From Eutypa lata (taxonomy: Eukaryota > Ascomycota > Sordariomycetes > Xylariales > Diatrypaceae): a DNA stretch of 64,000 bases. Every line of letters begins with the position of its first letter. Position 1 is the stretch's first letter. A program made the position numbers and the translations under genes. The stretch is from assembly GCA_022661535.1 (NCBI GenBank), contig JAKULF010000008.1, positions 2,170,001 to 2,234,000 of the forward strand. The letters run 5' to 3'. Positions 22,965 to 34,753 of this stretch are shown here, piece after piece. A model generated the notes under the pieces. The model made no database searches, had not been told where the DNA came from, and saw nothing but the letters and a program-made list of their open reading frames with translations.

Positions 22965-24792
22965 ATGCCTCTCGGGATTCTTGACGATCATAAGTTAGAA
23001 CATGTCCCTGGCACGTCCCCTCTTACCGCGCTCGGGCGGGAGGACTTCGAGGCTACGTCGGGTGTTGACTCGGGTTTCTTGAAACATGACCCTACAGGGA
23101 CAGTCATCCTCGTCCCGCAGCCTTCGGATTCACCAAATGACCCATACAACTGGCCGCGCAGAAAGAAAGAGCTTTTCACCATCGCCATAGCATATGGCTG
23201 CGGATGTGTAGGAGGTAAGTAAACCAGTCGATTCCGTAGGTCGTGAAGAACTTGAGACTTATTAGATCGGACTACAGCTATCGGCCCCCTTCTTACCTCT
23301 GCCTTCGTCCCATTGGCCGAGTTGTTCGACGTCTCCCTCGAACGATTTACACTTGGTTGCAATGGATCCTGCATTGCTGCTATCGCCGTGGGGAGTCTGA
23401 TATTCAATACACTAGCGGTCAAATTCGGCAAACGCCCTATTTATCTGATATCAAGCATCGGATTGTTCGTTACCAGTTTTTGGGCAGCTGAGGCTAAGTC
23501 TTTTGGGTCCCTAGTCGCTGCCCGTACTATCCAAGGATTCTGTATGGCGCCCATGGAAGCGCTGGTACCAGCTTCGATCGCGGATATATGGTTTGTTCAC
23601 GAGCGAGGTTACCGTACGGCTATATTCAATCTCGGGGTGTTAGGCGGCATAAATCTAGCTTCTCCTATCGGTGAGTACCAAACTCCTAAGTCGATCGAAT
23701 GAATTTCCATGCTGACAGGATTAAGCTGGCGCTATTATCGAACACGGTTCCCACCGGATCTGTCTGCACGCCATGGGTGGCGCGTTTGTTCTTCAATTTC
23801 TCGCCACGTTCTTTTGGATGCCAGAGTCTGCATTTCATCGTCCCGATGCGATCAATATCGACACGGGAGATAGAGATGTTGTAGTCGAGAAGATGGAAGA
23901 GCCCGAAATCGAGCATCGCGAATCTACCACAAGAAACCCGGACAACAGAGGATCAATGAGCTCCGAGACAAAGAAGTCGTGGAAAAGAGAACTCCTGCCA
24001 TATGATGGATATTTCGACAAAGTCTCGTTCTGGCGAACATTCCTTCAGCCATTTGCTATGCTCGCTTCTCCAGCAGTTCTCTGGGCAACGCTCTTATTCA
24101 CCACCTGCATATCGTGGTTGGTCCTGATATCCTTAACTCTCTCGCAGGTTTTCTCGGCGCCACCATACAACTTCTCCATCAGTGCTGTAGGTGCATCGAA
24201 TATATCTTCCCTCGTTGCAACGCTACTGGCAACCGCAATTGCGAGTCCTCTGATTGATGGCCTGGTGAAATATATGTCGAAAAAGAATAAGGGTACATTT
24301 GGTAAGTAGTTTATTCTTCTTTCGGTAGGGCCGTTTGTGAATGCTGAATTACTGTCCATTCTAGAGCCAGAGTTTCGCCTCCCTATCATGCTTTCGTACC
24401 TACTCTTCACAGTCACGGGATTCTTCGCCTGGGGCGAAAGCCTGGATAAGCAGGAACCGTGGCCAGTTCCTATCATTGTTGGAATGGGGTTCATCAACTT
24501 TGGTGTCCAGCTTGGCACCACCGGGGTAGTGACGTACGTGGCCGACTGCCATCGCACGCTGGCGGCTGAAGCGTTCGCAGTGATGAACTTTATTAAAAAT
24601 GCATTTGCTTTTGGTATGACATTCTACATCAACGACTGGATCGCGACGCAAGGGGTGAGACAATGTTTCTTCGTTATTGGAGGTATTACTATAGGGGTTA
24701 CGTTGACTACTGTACCAATGTATATTTATGGGAAGAGGGCAAGAAGCGTTGTTACCCGCAGGAGACTGATTGCCCAGCTAGCAGCCCATTGA
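22965..24792 (+). CDS. MFS transporter, DHA1 drug/metabolite efflux type
   Basis: Four exons (22965-23214, 23278-23670, 23726-24301, 24365-24792) splice in frame to 548 residues with introns of 63, 55 and 63 nt. The third exon must begin at 23726 (acceptor ATTAAG), since the AG at 23718 shifts frame and destroys GAIIEHGS followed by MGGAFVLQFL. A cytosolic N-terminus ends in DPYNWPRRKKEL, the signature preceding TM1 in fungal DHA1 transporters. GKRP at 134-137 is the loop 2-3 motif A. A hydrophilic central loop (about 235-300) follows FFWMPESAFHRP, then EPEFRL, typical before TM9. Twelve membrane segments are expected. The protein probably exports toxic compounds or metabolites by proton antiport at the plasma membrane. 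The substrate is unknown; no biosynthetic genes lie beside it. Confidence 0.92.
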
Positions 24793-25816
24793 AGTATATA
24801 GTAACTTTTCGGGTTTCCTGCCTTGGAAGAGTATATTAGTGATCTTGTCTGTCATTACGAAGCTGAGACCTGACTTGGCAGAAGCCATGAAAGTGTGAGA
24901 CCTTGAGCAAGGGCCTCTAAGATAATCATATGCTAAAAGCTATGTATCTATGATCTGTTATTAAGAGGGATCTGGGTTATATATCTCAGTACGGGAGGAG
25001 TATTGTCGAAGAGGCCAGACATTTGTAGGTACTTATGCAATTAAGCAAGTGCGAAAGGACCAGAAGGCCAACATTGAAGAAGCAAGGGGTAAGGGAAAAA
25101 AAGCTACCCAAATAAATGAGAGACTTGCGATAGCAAATACCTACCCATCTACATACTTCAGTCCTACAAATTAATCGTAAATAATAAATGCCGATAGGAC
25201 TCAGGTGAGACAACGCTCATGCGGGCTATCACCTGTTGTTACATGCATAACGTATGTACTTACATATGTAGTATGTATGTAGTAAGATCTCAACTACGGC
25301 GGACTGTACCTATTCTAGTTAGCCGAGCTGGTCCCATTGTCGACGACGCTAAAAGAGTCTAGCCAAACCCCCTAAAGGCTTGACGCGTTAGTGCCTGAAA
25401 ATGCAGTCAATGATGCATAAGGCACAAGGCAAAAGCAGTAGTAAATAAAAATAACGTGATGGAGGGGTGGATTGTCAATATGTTACGCTGGTTGACTACC
25501 AAGGTACGCATTACGGTACTTGTTACGCCACAACCGGGTATGTATGTACTTAGTATGGATGTATGTACATATGTAGTAGTTATGTGATAACGATAAAGGA
25601 TAATGGAGAATGGATAAGGCGGGTGCTGCATTATCTAATGCGTCGATCTAACGTTAGAATTTCTGGCAACTGAACCTCGACGTTCGTTAATCTCTTCCTA
25701 ACTCAACCACATGGTCTGATTTGCGACCCAATGACATTATTCGTAGCGTATTCGTAGTTTGTTGTCGACGGATTGGAGGACAGATAGATAGGAAGGAACT
25801 GTTCTCCAATTGCCAA
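24793..25816. other. intergenic region with GTATGTAC-type repeats
   Basis: About 1 kb between two genes on the same strand. GTATGTA/CATACATA-type short repeats occur at about 25246-25285 and again at 25539-25580. No gene is supported. Confidence 0.5.
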
Positions 25817-27401
25817 ATGTCATATCCACCAGCAAAACGGCAGAGATCGAATACTTCTCAAGAATCTGCCAACAACGCCCCGCCGACTGCAGCCCCTGGC
25901 TTGAGACAACCACATCCTCAACTACAGGAAAATGCGATTCCCAACGTCAATGCAGCCCTGTACACTGCAGGTACGGCATACGGGAATGGACACGGCCCTT
26001 ACAATACACCATCTCCAGTCCGTCAGACTCTTGACTATAGCACATCGTACCCTTCGAATCCGGTGACAACAGCCCAATCCAAGGGATACGCTGGAGGATA
26101 TCAAGCCCATCCCCATCCCAATTCTCATGCTTCTATGGGGTTTGGAGACACCTACAGTCCACAGCTAGCTATACGAAACCATACCTACGCGCCTCAGTAT
26201 CAACAGCAAGCCTACCCGACCACGAAGCAGGATACATCTTCAACTATACAACACTATGCCCAGTCAGCTGTGAACGGCAACCACGCCCACAACCACGCTG
26301 GCTTCGCAAGAGCACTGCAATCCGACATAATAAGAACCTACTCACCCACCCCTCCGGCCCCGCAAACTACGAGCCATGGCCAACCCCAGCAGCAGAACTC
26401 TTTCATCCAATATGGAGATACTTATGCCTCGCAACCTTCGACCCACATGTCAGCATATCGTGGCAACAGTACCCCATACCCAGATTCCACGATAAACCCG
26501 CAGTACAGCCCTCCACCACCGCAGCCGCCGCCTCCTCCTCTTCAGCAATCTTCTCCGAATGGCAATGGCCAGGATATGGAAGATTCTGACGGAAACGACA
26601 GCGAGGATGCATTAGGAGAGGTTGCGGATGACCCAACAGAGGTATGAAGCAATGCTATTACCACAACTTTTCCATGATACTGACTCACGCCCGCTTCAGT
26701 TCTATTCGAACGCTGAACCTCCTAACGAACCCTCGCCTAACATCTCCGAACAACCCCCCGAAACGAAATGCGCCTGTAAAAAGGGGCGGGGCAAGAAGAA
26801 AGCCTGTTCTTCGTGCCAGTGTACTAAGTACGGACGGGCCTGTAGCTTGCAGTGCGCGTGTGGTGATGCGTGTGGCAACCCTTTCGCGGACCTAACCTTA
26901 TTCTTCGGCCCGCCCGAGACATTCCCAAAACCATGCGGCGCTAACCCGTGCTTCGCCACGTGGCTCTCGAACCAGCCCAACATCGAAGAGCTCGATATGG
27001 ACCTGATGGTAGACATGATGCTGTACGACGATACGTCGTGGTCTAATATTCGTCCGTACACGCCCGCATTCGGCAAGTGGGAGTCCACCTGGACACGGGC
27101 ACGCAACGGAAAGGGCAAGAAGAACCGCGAGGAACGGGAGCGTCTAGAGTTCGAGCTCTTGCGTGGAGGGCTGGGGAACTGCAATCAGAACGACTTTAAC
27201 GGCTTCTTCTACAGTTTCTGCAAGAGTGGGTGGGTCCCTACGGACGACTGGGAGCATTGCCAAGAGTGTAGGCAATGCAAATCTAGTATGGAATGGCACT
27301 GCGAGAAGCACAATCAGTGTACCACGAATCGTATGTGTCCCGGATGCCATGCCAATGGAGGGTATCCGGATATGATGGCCTATGCGGAGGCAGGAACTTA
27401 A
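25817..27401 (+). CDS. CXC (tesmin/TSO1-like) cysteine-rich protein
   Basis: Two exons (25817-26641 and 26700-27401; 58-nt intron with CTGAC branch point) give 508 residues. The ATG is the first in frame; the open frame upstream lacks one. Residues 1-275 are disordered, rich in Pro, Gln, Tyr and Asn, with a polyproline run near 240 and an acidic patch at the exon end. Residues 299-333 hold nine cysteines spaced C-X-C-X9-C-X2-C-X-C-X6-C-X3-C-X-C-X3-C, very close to one CXC repeat of tesmin/TSO1/LIN54 DNA-binding proteins, except for a longer first loop. A second cysteine/histidine cluster lies near the C-terminus (about 455-495; ECRQCKSS, CPGCHANGG) and may bind zinc. The protein is probably nuclear and may bind DNA or chromatin; only one CXC copy is present, whereas classic CRC proteins have two. 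Confidence 0.8.
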
Positions 27402-28285
27402 CCCTAATGCCATTTTCTACAGGAGAAGCAGGCAAATTTGACAGGGTCCGTTTGCAATACGTTGACTTTAAATAGATGCTTAGCATCTAAAAAAAGGAGT
27501 TAAGGGCAGGTCCTTCCTTGTAAAGGCTTGGAAGACAGCATCATGAGCAAAGTGCGAATCAGGAAAAGCTGGCAGCCCTAGGTGCGTTCTATAATATTAT
27601 ATTAGGTATGCCTGGAAAGAAATACAATCCGGTAGCCTCTATAAAGCGATTACGTTTCATCCCACTTACAATAGTGGTTCTATCCCATTCTCCCTATGAA
27701 AGCCTTGTGTCTTGCCCTGTGACAGTAGGTAGGAAACAAGTCATTGATGCCAAAGAAATAACGTGATCTTGACGTCTGCGGTTTCGTCCCAACTTTGCCG
27801 GTTACTTCACCGCATGCTAGCCATCCCTCGGGGTATCGAGAAATCGTTAGTTTGGACGAGCAAACAGGTGCTATCCTATTCGTCCGAGAAACCAATAGTG
27901 TGAAACGGGGCCCGTTAGTTTCAGTGATAAGAGTAATCAGATGCTTCTAGTTAGTGTTTGTTTGACGAGTGTAAGTATATCACACCGTTTGCCTAGTTTT
28001 CACGACATAGCCTTAGGTGTTGAGGCAGGTATGACCGCCCAAAACGAAACGACCCCTACTCACCCTCAGGCATCGACGCTGGTTTATCTAATCTTCTCAT
28101 ACTAAAGTACCCCCCAAGACTTACCTGCATCAAGTACTGTCTCATCTCTCTGAAGGACACAAATTTTCTTTCGAACTGAAAAAAAGAAAAATCGAAACCC
28201 TCCCTATTAGCATCAACTCTCTCCCTGTAATTCTTCCTCAACCAGCCACCACTAACTCTACCTGTCTTCCTAAACACGAAGCAAA
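27402..28285. other. intergenic region, nothing recognised
   Basis: About 880 bp between two plus-strand genes. It should contain the terminator of the CXC gene and the promoter of the SDR gene. A pyrimidine-rich stretch with several CTCTC and CCTC groups at about 28195-28270 precedes the SDR start, as is common just upstream of fungal start codons. Confidence 0.5.
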
Positions 28286-29738
28286 ATGGAGAAAGCAATG
28301 CTGGCCAGAGGAGGATCTATTCCCTCGTCCCAGGTAATCGGCACCACGTCGTTCCTCTCGTCATCCTCCTCTCTCACTCCCGCTGCCCCTTCTTCCACCA
28401 CCACCACCACCATCACCGCCAACGCCAACAAGAAGAACTCCAAGAACATCCTCATCACCGGCGGCGCGCGAGGCATCGGCCGCGTGACAGCGCGCTACTT
28501 CCTCTCGTCGTCCGCAGCGCAACAGCAGCACCACGTCTTTCTAATCGACGTAGACGCAGCCGAGCTGGCGTACTGCGTGAACACGCACCTCGGCGCGTAC
28601 GTTGACGACGACAACAACCTGCGCGTTCAGGGCTTCGTGGCCGATCTGCGCGATCCGACCCAGATTCGCAATGCTGTGCATGCTGCTGCCGCCTGGTTCC
28701 CTGGCGGACGCGTCGATGTCCTCGTGAACAATGCGGGCGTTGGACCTTTCTGGAGCGAGGGTCGCACCATGGCAGATCCTGCTACTGCGGTAGAGTGGGC
28801 TTCCATCCTTGGGACGAACCTGAGCGGTCCGTTTCTGGCTTCGCAGGCTGTGATCCCTTTCATGAAGCGTGGTAGTGGTAATGCCAATGGCAGTAGCGCC
28901 GGCACTGGGACTAACGGTGGGGACGACGAGCAGGAAGATGAGAAGGAAAAGGAGAAGGCCAAGGAAGAGGATGGCGGTGAGGCAATGGGGAGCACTCACA
29001 CTAGCCTGGCCACGGCCATCACCGACACTATTGACACCCTCGCTGACGCGATCAAGACGACCATGCACCTCGACGGTGACGAGAACAGCAGCACCACGTC
29101 TTCTTCTACTTCTTCCTCTCCCTCTTTGTTGAGCTTCTCCCATTCCCCCACCCCCTCCGCATCCAACAACAACAACAAAGATCCCGACCGCTTCGCCCCG
29201 GGCCCCAGCATAATTCACATCTCGAGCTTCCGCGCGCATCGCTCGGACCCCAACAGCGAGGCCTACGCGGCGACCAAGGCCGGCCTCATCGGCCTCACCC
29301 ACGCGATGGCCGTGTCGGCCCAGCGCTGGGGCATCCGCGTCAACGCCATCTCCCCGGGGTTCATCAGTGTCGGCCATGAGTGCCGCGAGGGCGACGAAAA
29401 GGGTACCACGTGGGAGGACCGCCACGCCGACCACGAGCACGCTCTATTCCCCGCCGGCCGCGTTGGCCGCGGCGAGGATATTGCGCAGGCTGTTGAGTTC
29501 CTCGCTGGGGCTGGTTATATTAGTAAGTTTGTTTTGACTCCTCTCCTCTTTTCCTCCTTCTCCCTTTTTTTTTCTTTTTCTTTTTCGTTAGCTAGGTCGT
29601 TGATTGCTATTATGGCTTGGGTGGGAATGGTAAAAACCGTTTGCTAATGACTTTTGATTTGTCCCAATGAATATAGCCGGCCAGGAATTGACGATCGACG
29701 GAGGTGCTGAGAAAGCGAAGCATATTTTGGACCCTTGA
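28286..29738 (+). CDS. short-chain dehydrogenase/reductase with a large low-complexity insert
   Basis: Two exons (28286-29522, 29677-29738; 154-nt intron) give 432 residues, against about 250-270 for a classical SDR. A Ser/Thr-rich N-terminal extension precedes the Rossmann core: TGGARGIG at 58-65, a DVD at 88-90 after beta 2, NNAG at 148-151, Asn178, Ser near 313-314 in HISSF, and Tyr327/Lys331 in YAATK. The last exon supplies the C-terminal GQELTIDGG. The active site is complete. Between the helix ending near 195 and the strand carrying the catalytic Ser (about 308) lies an insert of about 110 residues rich in Gly, Ser, Asn, Glu and Lys. An aspartate at the end of beta 2 favours NAD(H). Substrate unknown. 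The frame is open and the insert ends precisely at structural borders, so I regard it as real coding sequence rather than an unspliced intron. Confidence 0.85.
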
Positions 29739-30253
29739 GTTTAAAGAGCTGGAACTATATCATCATTATTGATATTACGAGGAGTACTGGAAAAGGCGCT
29801 TAAAAGCGAATCGATGCTATTGTTGTCAGCTTTCATGATAGAAATAGCCGATGAATTTACTCTGCTTTTTCCTCTGAATGTTCCTACGTTTGTGAATAGT
29901 CTGTGTCTGATGGGTTAAAACGCACCCGTTATCATGTAAGCAGTCAGACCATTGAGTAAACTCGTCGAGAGTAACTTCCTGGCGGGATACAAGCCTCCAA
30001 TTTATATCGAACTGCAGTGTGAGATCATATCGCCTGATGTCGGAGCACCTACAAGTTCATATTCAGCCAATGTCGTCAGATGGTGGCAATTTTATATGTG
30101 CTGACCTGACGTTGCGTTGCATTGCATTGGTAGGGCATAGCCTTCTGGAGAGCTCATGAGTCCTCTGCAGCGCGTCTGGATCGTAATAAGTTGGTGCAAA
30201 CACCCCAACACTTATCGTAAAATTAGAGGAATACTTTGTTGCAAAGTAAAAGA
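29739..30253. other. intergenic region, nothing recognised
   Basis: About 515 bp between the SDR and the decayed Fungal_N/Rho-like gene. No gene supported. Confidence 0.5.
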
Positions 30254-32023
30254 ATGGACCCATTATCCCTCGCTACCGCTTGCGTCACGCTGATAGATGC
30301 CGCGGCGAAAACAAGTACGGGAATTATCACTTTCGTCCACAGCTATCATGAGGCGCGAAGCGACCTTACCACAATTAACAATGAGCTATCGGAGCTGCGG
30401 ACGGTTCTCGAGCTGCTTAAAGATACTGTGGTCAAAACCATCGATTCGGTGATACCGGAGCGTCTCCAAGCCCGCGTAGTATCCATCATTGACAATTGTG
30501 TTGCAGTGGTGACAAAGATCGATGACATCCTTGACCGGCATAGAGGTGGGCTAGGGGCGGCAAAATGGGCGGTGGCTGGTAAGATGGAAATCGCCGGCCT
30601 GCGCACAGGACTTGAAGCCCATCGCCAGTCCCTTCACCTAGCTCTCGAGCTTGTATCTATCACCCTAGTGAAGACGGTGAAGGATGATACCGCGGTAATC
30701 CGGATGGAAGTCCACGATATGAGGGAAAACGCTTACCAGATTCCGGAGATCATGCAGGAGTTGGCCAAGATCAGGGCCTTCATCTCTGGAAATGATTCCA
30801 CATCCGCGGTATCTGGTCAGGTCTATATGCTTCAGAGATATCTTGATGACCTCACTTCATACGGTGAAACTGTCTACTAGGATGTGGTCTGGGAGGACAC
30901 TGATTCCGGTTACCGGGATGATATGCGGCCTCCTATCATGGAAGTCGGGACTGAAATTCCTCCGTTATTTACGTCAAGTTCGAACACAGATCCATTGAAA
31001 CATCAAAATGACCATTCTACAAACCCACAATCGCGTCAGGTAGGACCGACTACATTACTTCCACCAGGAGAATCCCAACAGAATTTCACGTGCCAGAATC
31101 ACCGCCAGGGCGTCTGTGGGCCGCCTGAGAAAGGAAACGATGTACACCATCCTGAGCTCAAAGATGATGTACAGCAAAGAGATGCGCACGGGACTATAGT
31201 GCCTGCCCCAAGGAGAGAACCATCGAGTAAAACTGCCGTGACCAAGAACGTTGCTGTTACTGGAGATCCCGGGTGTGGGAAGTCAGCCATGATATTGTCA
31301 GTATTGCTAGTAAACTTCATAGACTCTTGGTGTATCTAACCTCTGTTAGGTACTCGACCAAAGGCCGTCCGGCGAAGGCAAACTTACTGAGTTATATCAG
31401 GAGGGTACCAACGTCCACCTTTCCGCAACATAACCCAACGTATCAGATGCATGATGACACGAGGGTAAAGTTGAGACTCTGGGACAATCTGGAAACCTTC
31501 CCCGACATATCGCCCTTATACTACGATGCTCACCATTTTGATATGTTTCAACATTGGCGCCCCAGCGTCTTTGGAAAACGTCAAGGCCAAGGTTAGTGCT
31601 GCCGATTGATAGGCAGGTTTGCGATACTAGGTACCTACTAACACTTCTTGACCCACGACAGTGGATATTAGAAATTACGCAGTTCTGCCCGGACACTCCC
31701 ATATTCCTCGTTGGACTAAAATCGGACCTCCGAGATGACCACAGGACCATCAAGAAGCTTAAAAGATCTTCTCAGCAGCCGGTGTCGAGCGGAGATGTAG
31801 GTAACGCAATGAATGTCCCGACATCCGTGGGTGGACGACCGAGCCGAGCTGACGTGAACGCACCCAGGCCGAAGCGTGCCAGGAGAGCATAGGGGCTCGC
31901 AAATACTTCGAGTGTTCTGCGCTCACGGGCCACGGGGTTAATGAGCTGCTTCGGAGTGTTGCTCAGGAGTCCGCAGCCACCCGGGGTGTATTGGATAAGG
32001 TAGTACGAAACCGGAGAATCTGA
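30254..32023 (+). pseudogene. decayed gene: Fungal_N-type adaptor domain plus Rho-like GTPase
   Basis: The frame from ATG 30254 encodes a helical N-terminal domain (MDPLSLATACVTLIDAAAK..., about 200 residues) like those at the front of fungal NLR/STAND proteins. A TAG follows at 30878-30880, yet the same frame stays open beyond it through a Pro/Gln/Ser-rich linker to a P-loop, GDPGCGKS (about 31264-31287). Downstream pieces match a Rho GTPase in order: VPTSTF (switch I), LRLWDNLE (switch II region), FNIGAPASLENVKAK, FLVGLKSDLR, and ECSALTG. Introns at 31301-31349, 31592-31661 and 31797-31867 are plausible. The frame must shift near 31400 and near 31545, where no intron fits. The TAG could be a CAG changed by C-to-T, or be removed by a 72-nt in-frame intron (30809-30880). 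Two shifts plus the stop argue for a pseudogene, although sequencing error is possible. It abuts the AT-rich island. Confidence 0.6.
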
Positions 32024-32189
32024 CTACTACCTATACCGAATAGGATATTAAGCGGTGCTATAACATAATGGCAAGCGGGTCTTTTAATTAGAAAGATATA
32101 ACGAGCCTCCATTCATCCATTGAAACCCTCTCGATCCCCCTTTAAAACTTCCGGTTTGTCTTTATATTTACCGCCATTTTAAACGCATC

Positions 32190-32236
32190 GGTAAGGTGGA
32201 CCCCCTTATAACGCGCCACCTTTATAACGCGCTATG
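32190..32236. repeat. GC-richer border motif, possible transposon terminus
   Basis: Just inside the left border, a less mutated stretch contains ACCCCCTTATAACGCGCC and then CACCTTTATAACGCGCTA, so the core TTATAACGCGC occurs twice in tandem about 16 bp apart. Short repeated terminal motifs of this kind are found at ends of pogo/Fot-like and other TIR elements. I could not find an inverted partner at the right border of the island, so the call is tentative. Confidence 0.3.
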
Positions 32237-33343
32237 GATTTTTTTATTAATTATAAAACGCAATTAATTTACTTAATAATTTCTTTTTTTATATAAAAAC
32301 TTTTAATAATTCTTTTAAAAATTAAAAAAAATATTTTTTTATTTTTTTATTTTTTTATTTTAATTAAAAGTTATTTTATATTAAATTTAAATTACGAAAT
32401 TACGTTATTAATTAAGTTATTAATTATATAATTAATTATATAATTAAATAATTATTAAATATATTAAAAAATATATTTATTATAATTATAACTTTAAATT
32501 AATTAATTTTAAATTATAAATTTTTTAAATTTTTTTATTTAATTTTAATTAATATAATATTAAAGTAAAAAATTAATAATTAAATTATATAATTTAATAT
32601 AATAATAAAAAATTAATAATTTTAATATTTTATATATCGAAAGTTTTTTATTTATATTTAAATAATTAAAAATCTCGTAATTATTTCGTTATATTAAATA
32701 TATTTATTTTAAAATATATATATATAATTTATAAATTTAAATAATTTAATTATTAATAATTTAAATAATATTATATTAATTAATTATTTAATTTAATTAT
32801 TAATTATGTAATTTTTAATTAAATAATTTAAATAATAATAAAATTTATAAATTTATAAATAAAAATAAAACGTTATAATTTAAAAATAAATTATAATTAT
32901 AATAAAAAATTTAATTATATAAAATAACTTTTAATTAATTTTAATAATTTAATTATTATATATATAATAATTATAAATTTAAATTTTAAAAAATAAAAAC
33001 GTTATAAATTTATATTAAAAATAATAAAATAAAATTTTAAATATAATTAAAAAATTTTTTATTTAAATTATAAATTAAAAAGCTTTAAGTTTTTAAAAAG
33101 TTTAAAATAAAAACATTATTTATAATTTAAAAATAATTTAAATATTTATTATATATTATTAAAAACTTTTTTATTTTTTTAATATTTTTTATTATATTTA
33201 TATATATATATATATTATAAAATAATAATTAATATTTTATATTCTTTAATTATTTTTTTATAAAAGAATTTATATAATATATAATAAACTTTTTAAATTA
33301 AATAATTCTTTTTATTTATTAATTTATTTATAATTTTAAATTT

Positions 33344-33505
33344 ATATATTATAATATTAAAAATTAATTAAAAGTTTTAATTACGGCTTTATAACGTTAT
33401 ATATAAGTTAATAAAACGATATTTATAACTTAAACTTTTTTTTATATAATAATAATATATTTATTTATTATATAAAATTATATAATATTATAATAATTTA
33501 TTATA
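33344..33505 (+). repeat. direct repeat, copy 1 (possible 5' LTR part)
   Basis: About 160 bp that recur at 40457-40620, 7.11 kb downstream in the same orientation. The shared core runs from TATAATATTAAAAATTAATT through ATAACGTTATATATAA and AACGATATTTATAA to a TAATAATAATATATTTATTT stretch. Differences are mostly transitions. The spacing equals a typical fungal LTR retrotransposon, so these may be remnants of its LTRs. Confidence 0.6.
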
Positions 33506-34708
33506 TTTATTTAAAAAAATAATTAATTTAATTATTATTTTAAGTTTTTTTTAAAACGTATTAATATTAAAATATTATTTTTTTATTATAAACTTAACTT
33601 TTAATAATAATAAAAAAATTATTATTATTATTATTAATATTTTTTTATATTTTATTTTTATTTTATATATTAAAAAACATTTAAAGTAATTATATAACGA
33701 TTTAAAATTATTTATATATAAATAATAATTAAAAGATTTTTTAAAAACGCGTTATAATAACGTTTAATAATTACGTAAAAAAATTAAATTATAAAATCGT
33801 TAAATATAAACATTAAATTAACGATAACGAAACGAAATATAAAATGAAAAATCTTAATATAATATTAACGAAATATAAATTTAATAATTTTTAAATTTTT
33901 TTAATTTAAATTTATTTTATAATTTAAATTTATTTTATAATTTAAATCGCTTTTTATATATAATTAATTACTTTAATCGTTTATATATCGATAACGATTT
34001 AATTTAATTTAATATATTTTATTTAACTTTTTATATAAATATTAAATTTTATATTATAAATATTTTAAAAATAATAACTTTTTTATATTTAAAAAAAACG
34101 TTAAATTATTTAAAAATTATTAAAAAAAATACATTAATTAAAAATTATATATTAATATTAAACTTTTTATTAATAAACGATTTTATTTAATAACGAAAAA
34201 CCGCGTTTTATTTATAATTTAAAACTTTAAGAATAATATTTTTATTTAAATTTAAAATATAATAAATATTATAATAATTAATTTAAATAACATTAAAAAA
34301 TAATTAATTAATTAACGTAATATTAACGATATATTAATTTATTTTAATTAAACTTATATTATAATAAACGTAATATCGTTAACTTATAAAAAATTTTAAA
34401 GTTTAACGTAAAATTTAAATTTTTTTATTAACTTTATTAACGAATTTATTAAATATATAAATTAATATAATTAATATAATTATTTATAAATAATAACTTT
34501 AAAAATAAAATAAATAACGCGTTATATAATGCTTTCGTTTCGATAATAAATCGTTTTAACTTTAATAAAATAACTCGTTAAATTAATTTTTTTTTTAAAA
34601 ATTATTAAATAATATAAAAAATAAAACTTATTATAAATAATAATATAAAATATTATAATTTTATTTATATTTATAACTTTATTTATCGAAATAATTTTTT
34701 ATTTTAAA

Positions 34709-34709
34709 C

Positions 34710-34752
<43 letters not shown>
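34709..34752 (+). repeat. TTA trinucleotide microsatellite
   Basis: About fourteen uninterrupted TTA units inside the AT-rich island. Being perfect, the array is probably younger than the surrounding mutated sequence. Confidence 0.85.

Positions 34753-34753
<1 letters not shown>

Noticed and set aside
23719..23725. Alternative acceptor at 23718 in the MFS transporter
   Set aside because: Shifts the frame and loses the conserved MGGAFVLQFL stretch.
28541..29440. 299-codon antisense frame in the SDR gene
   Set aside because: It is the mirror of the SDR frame; only the plus strand carries the SDR motifs.
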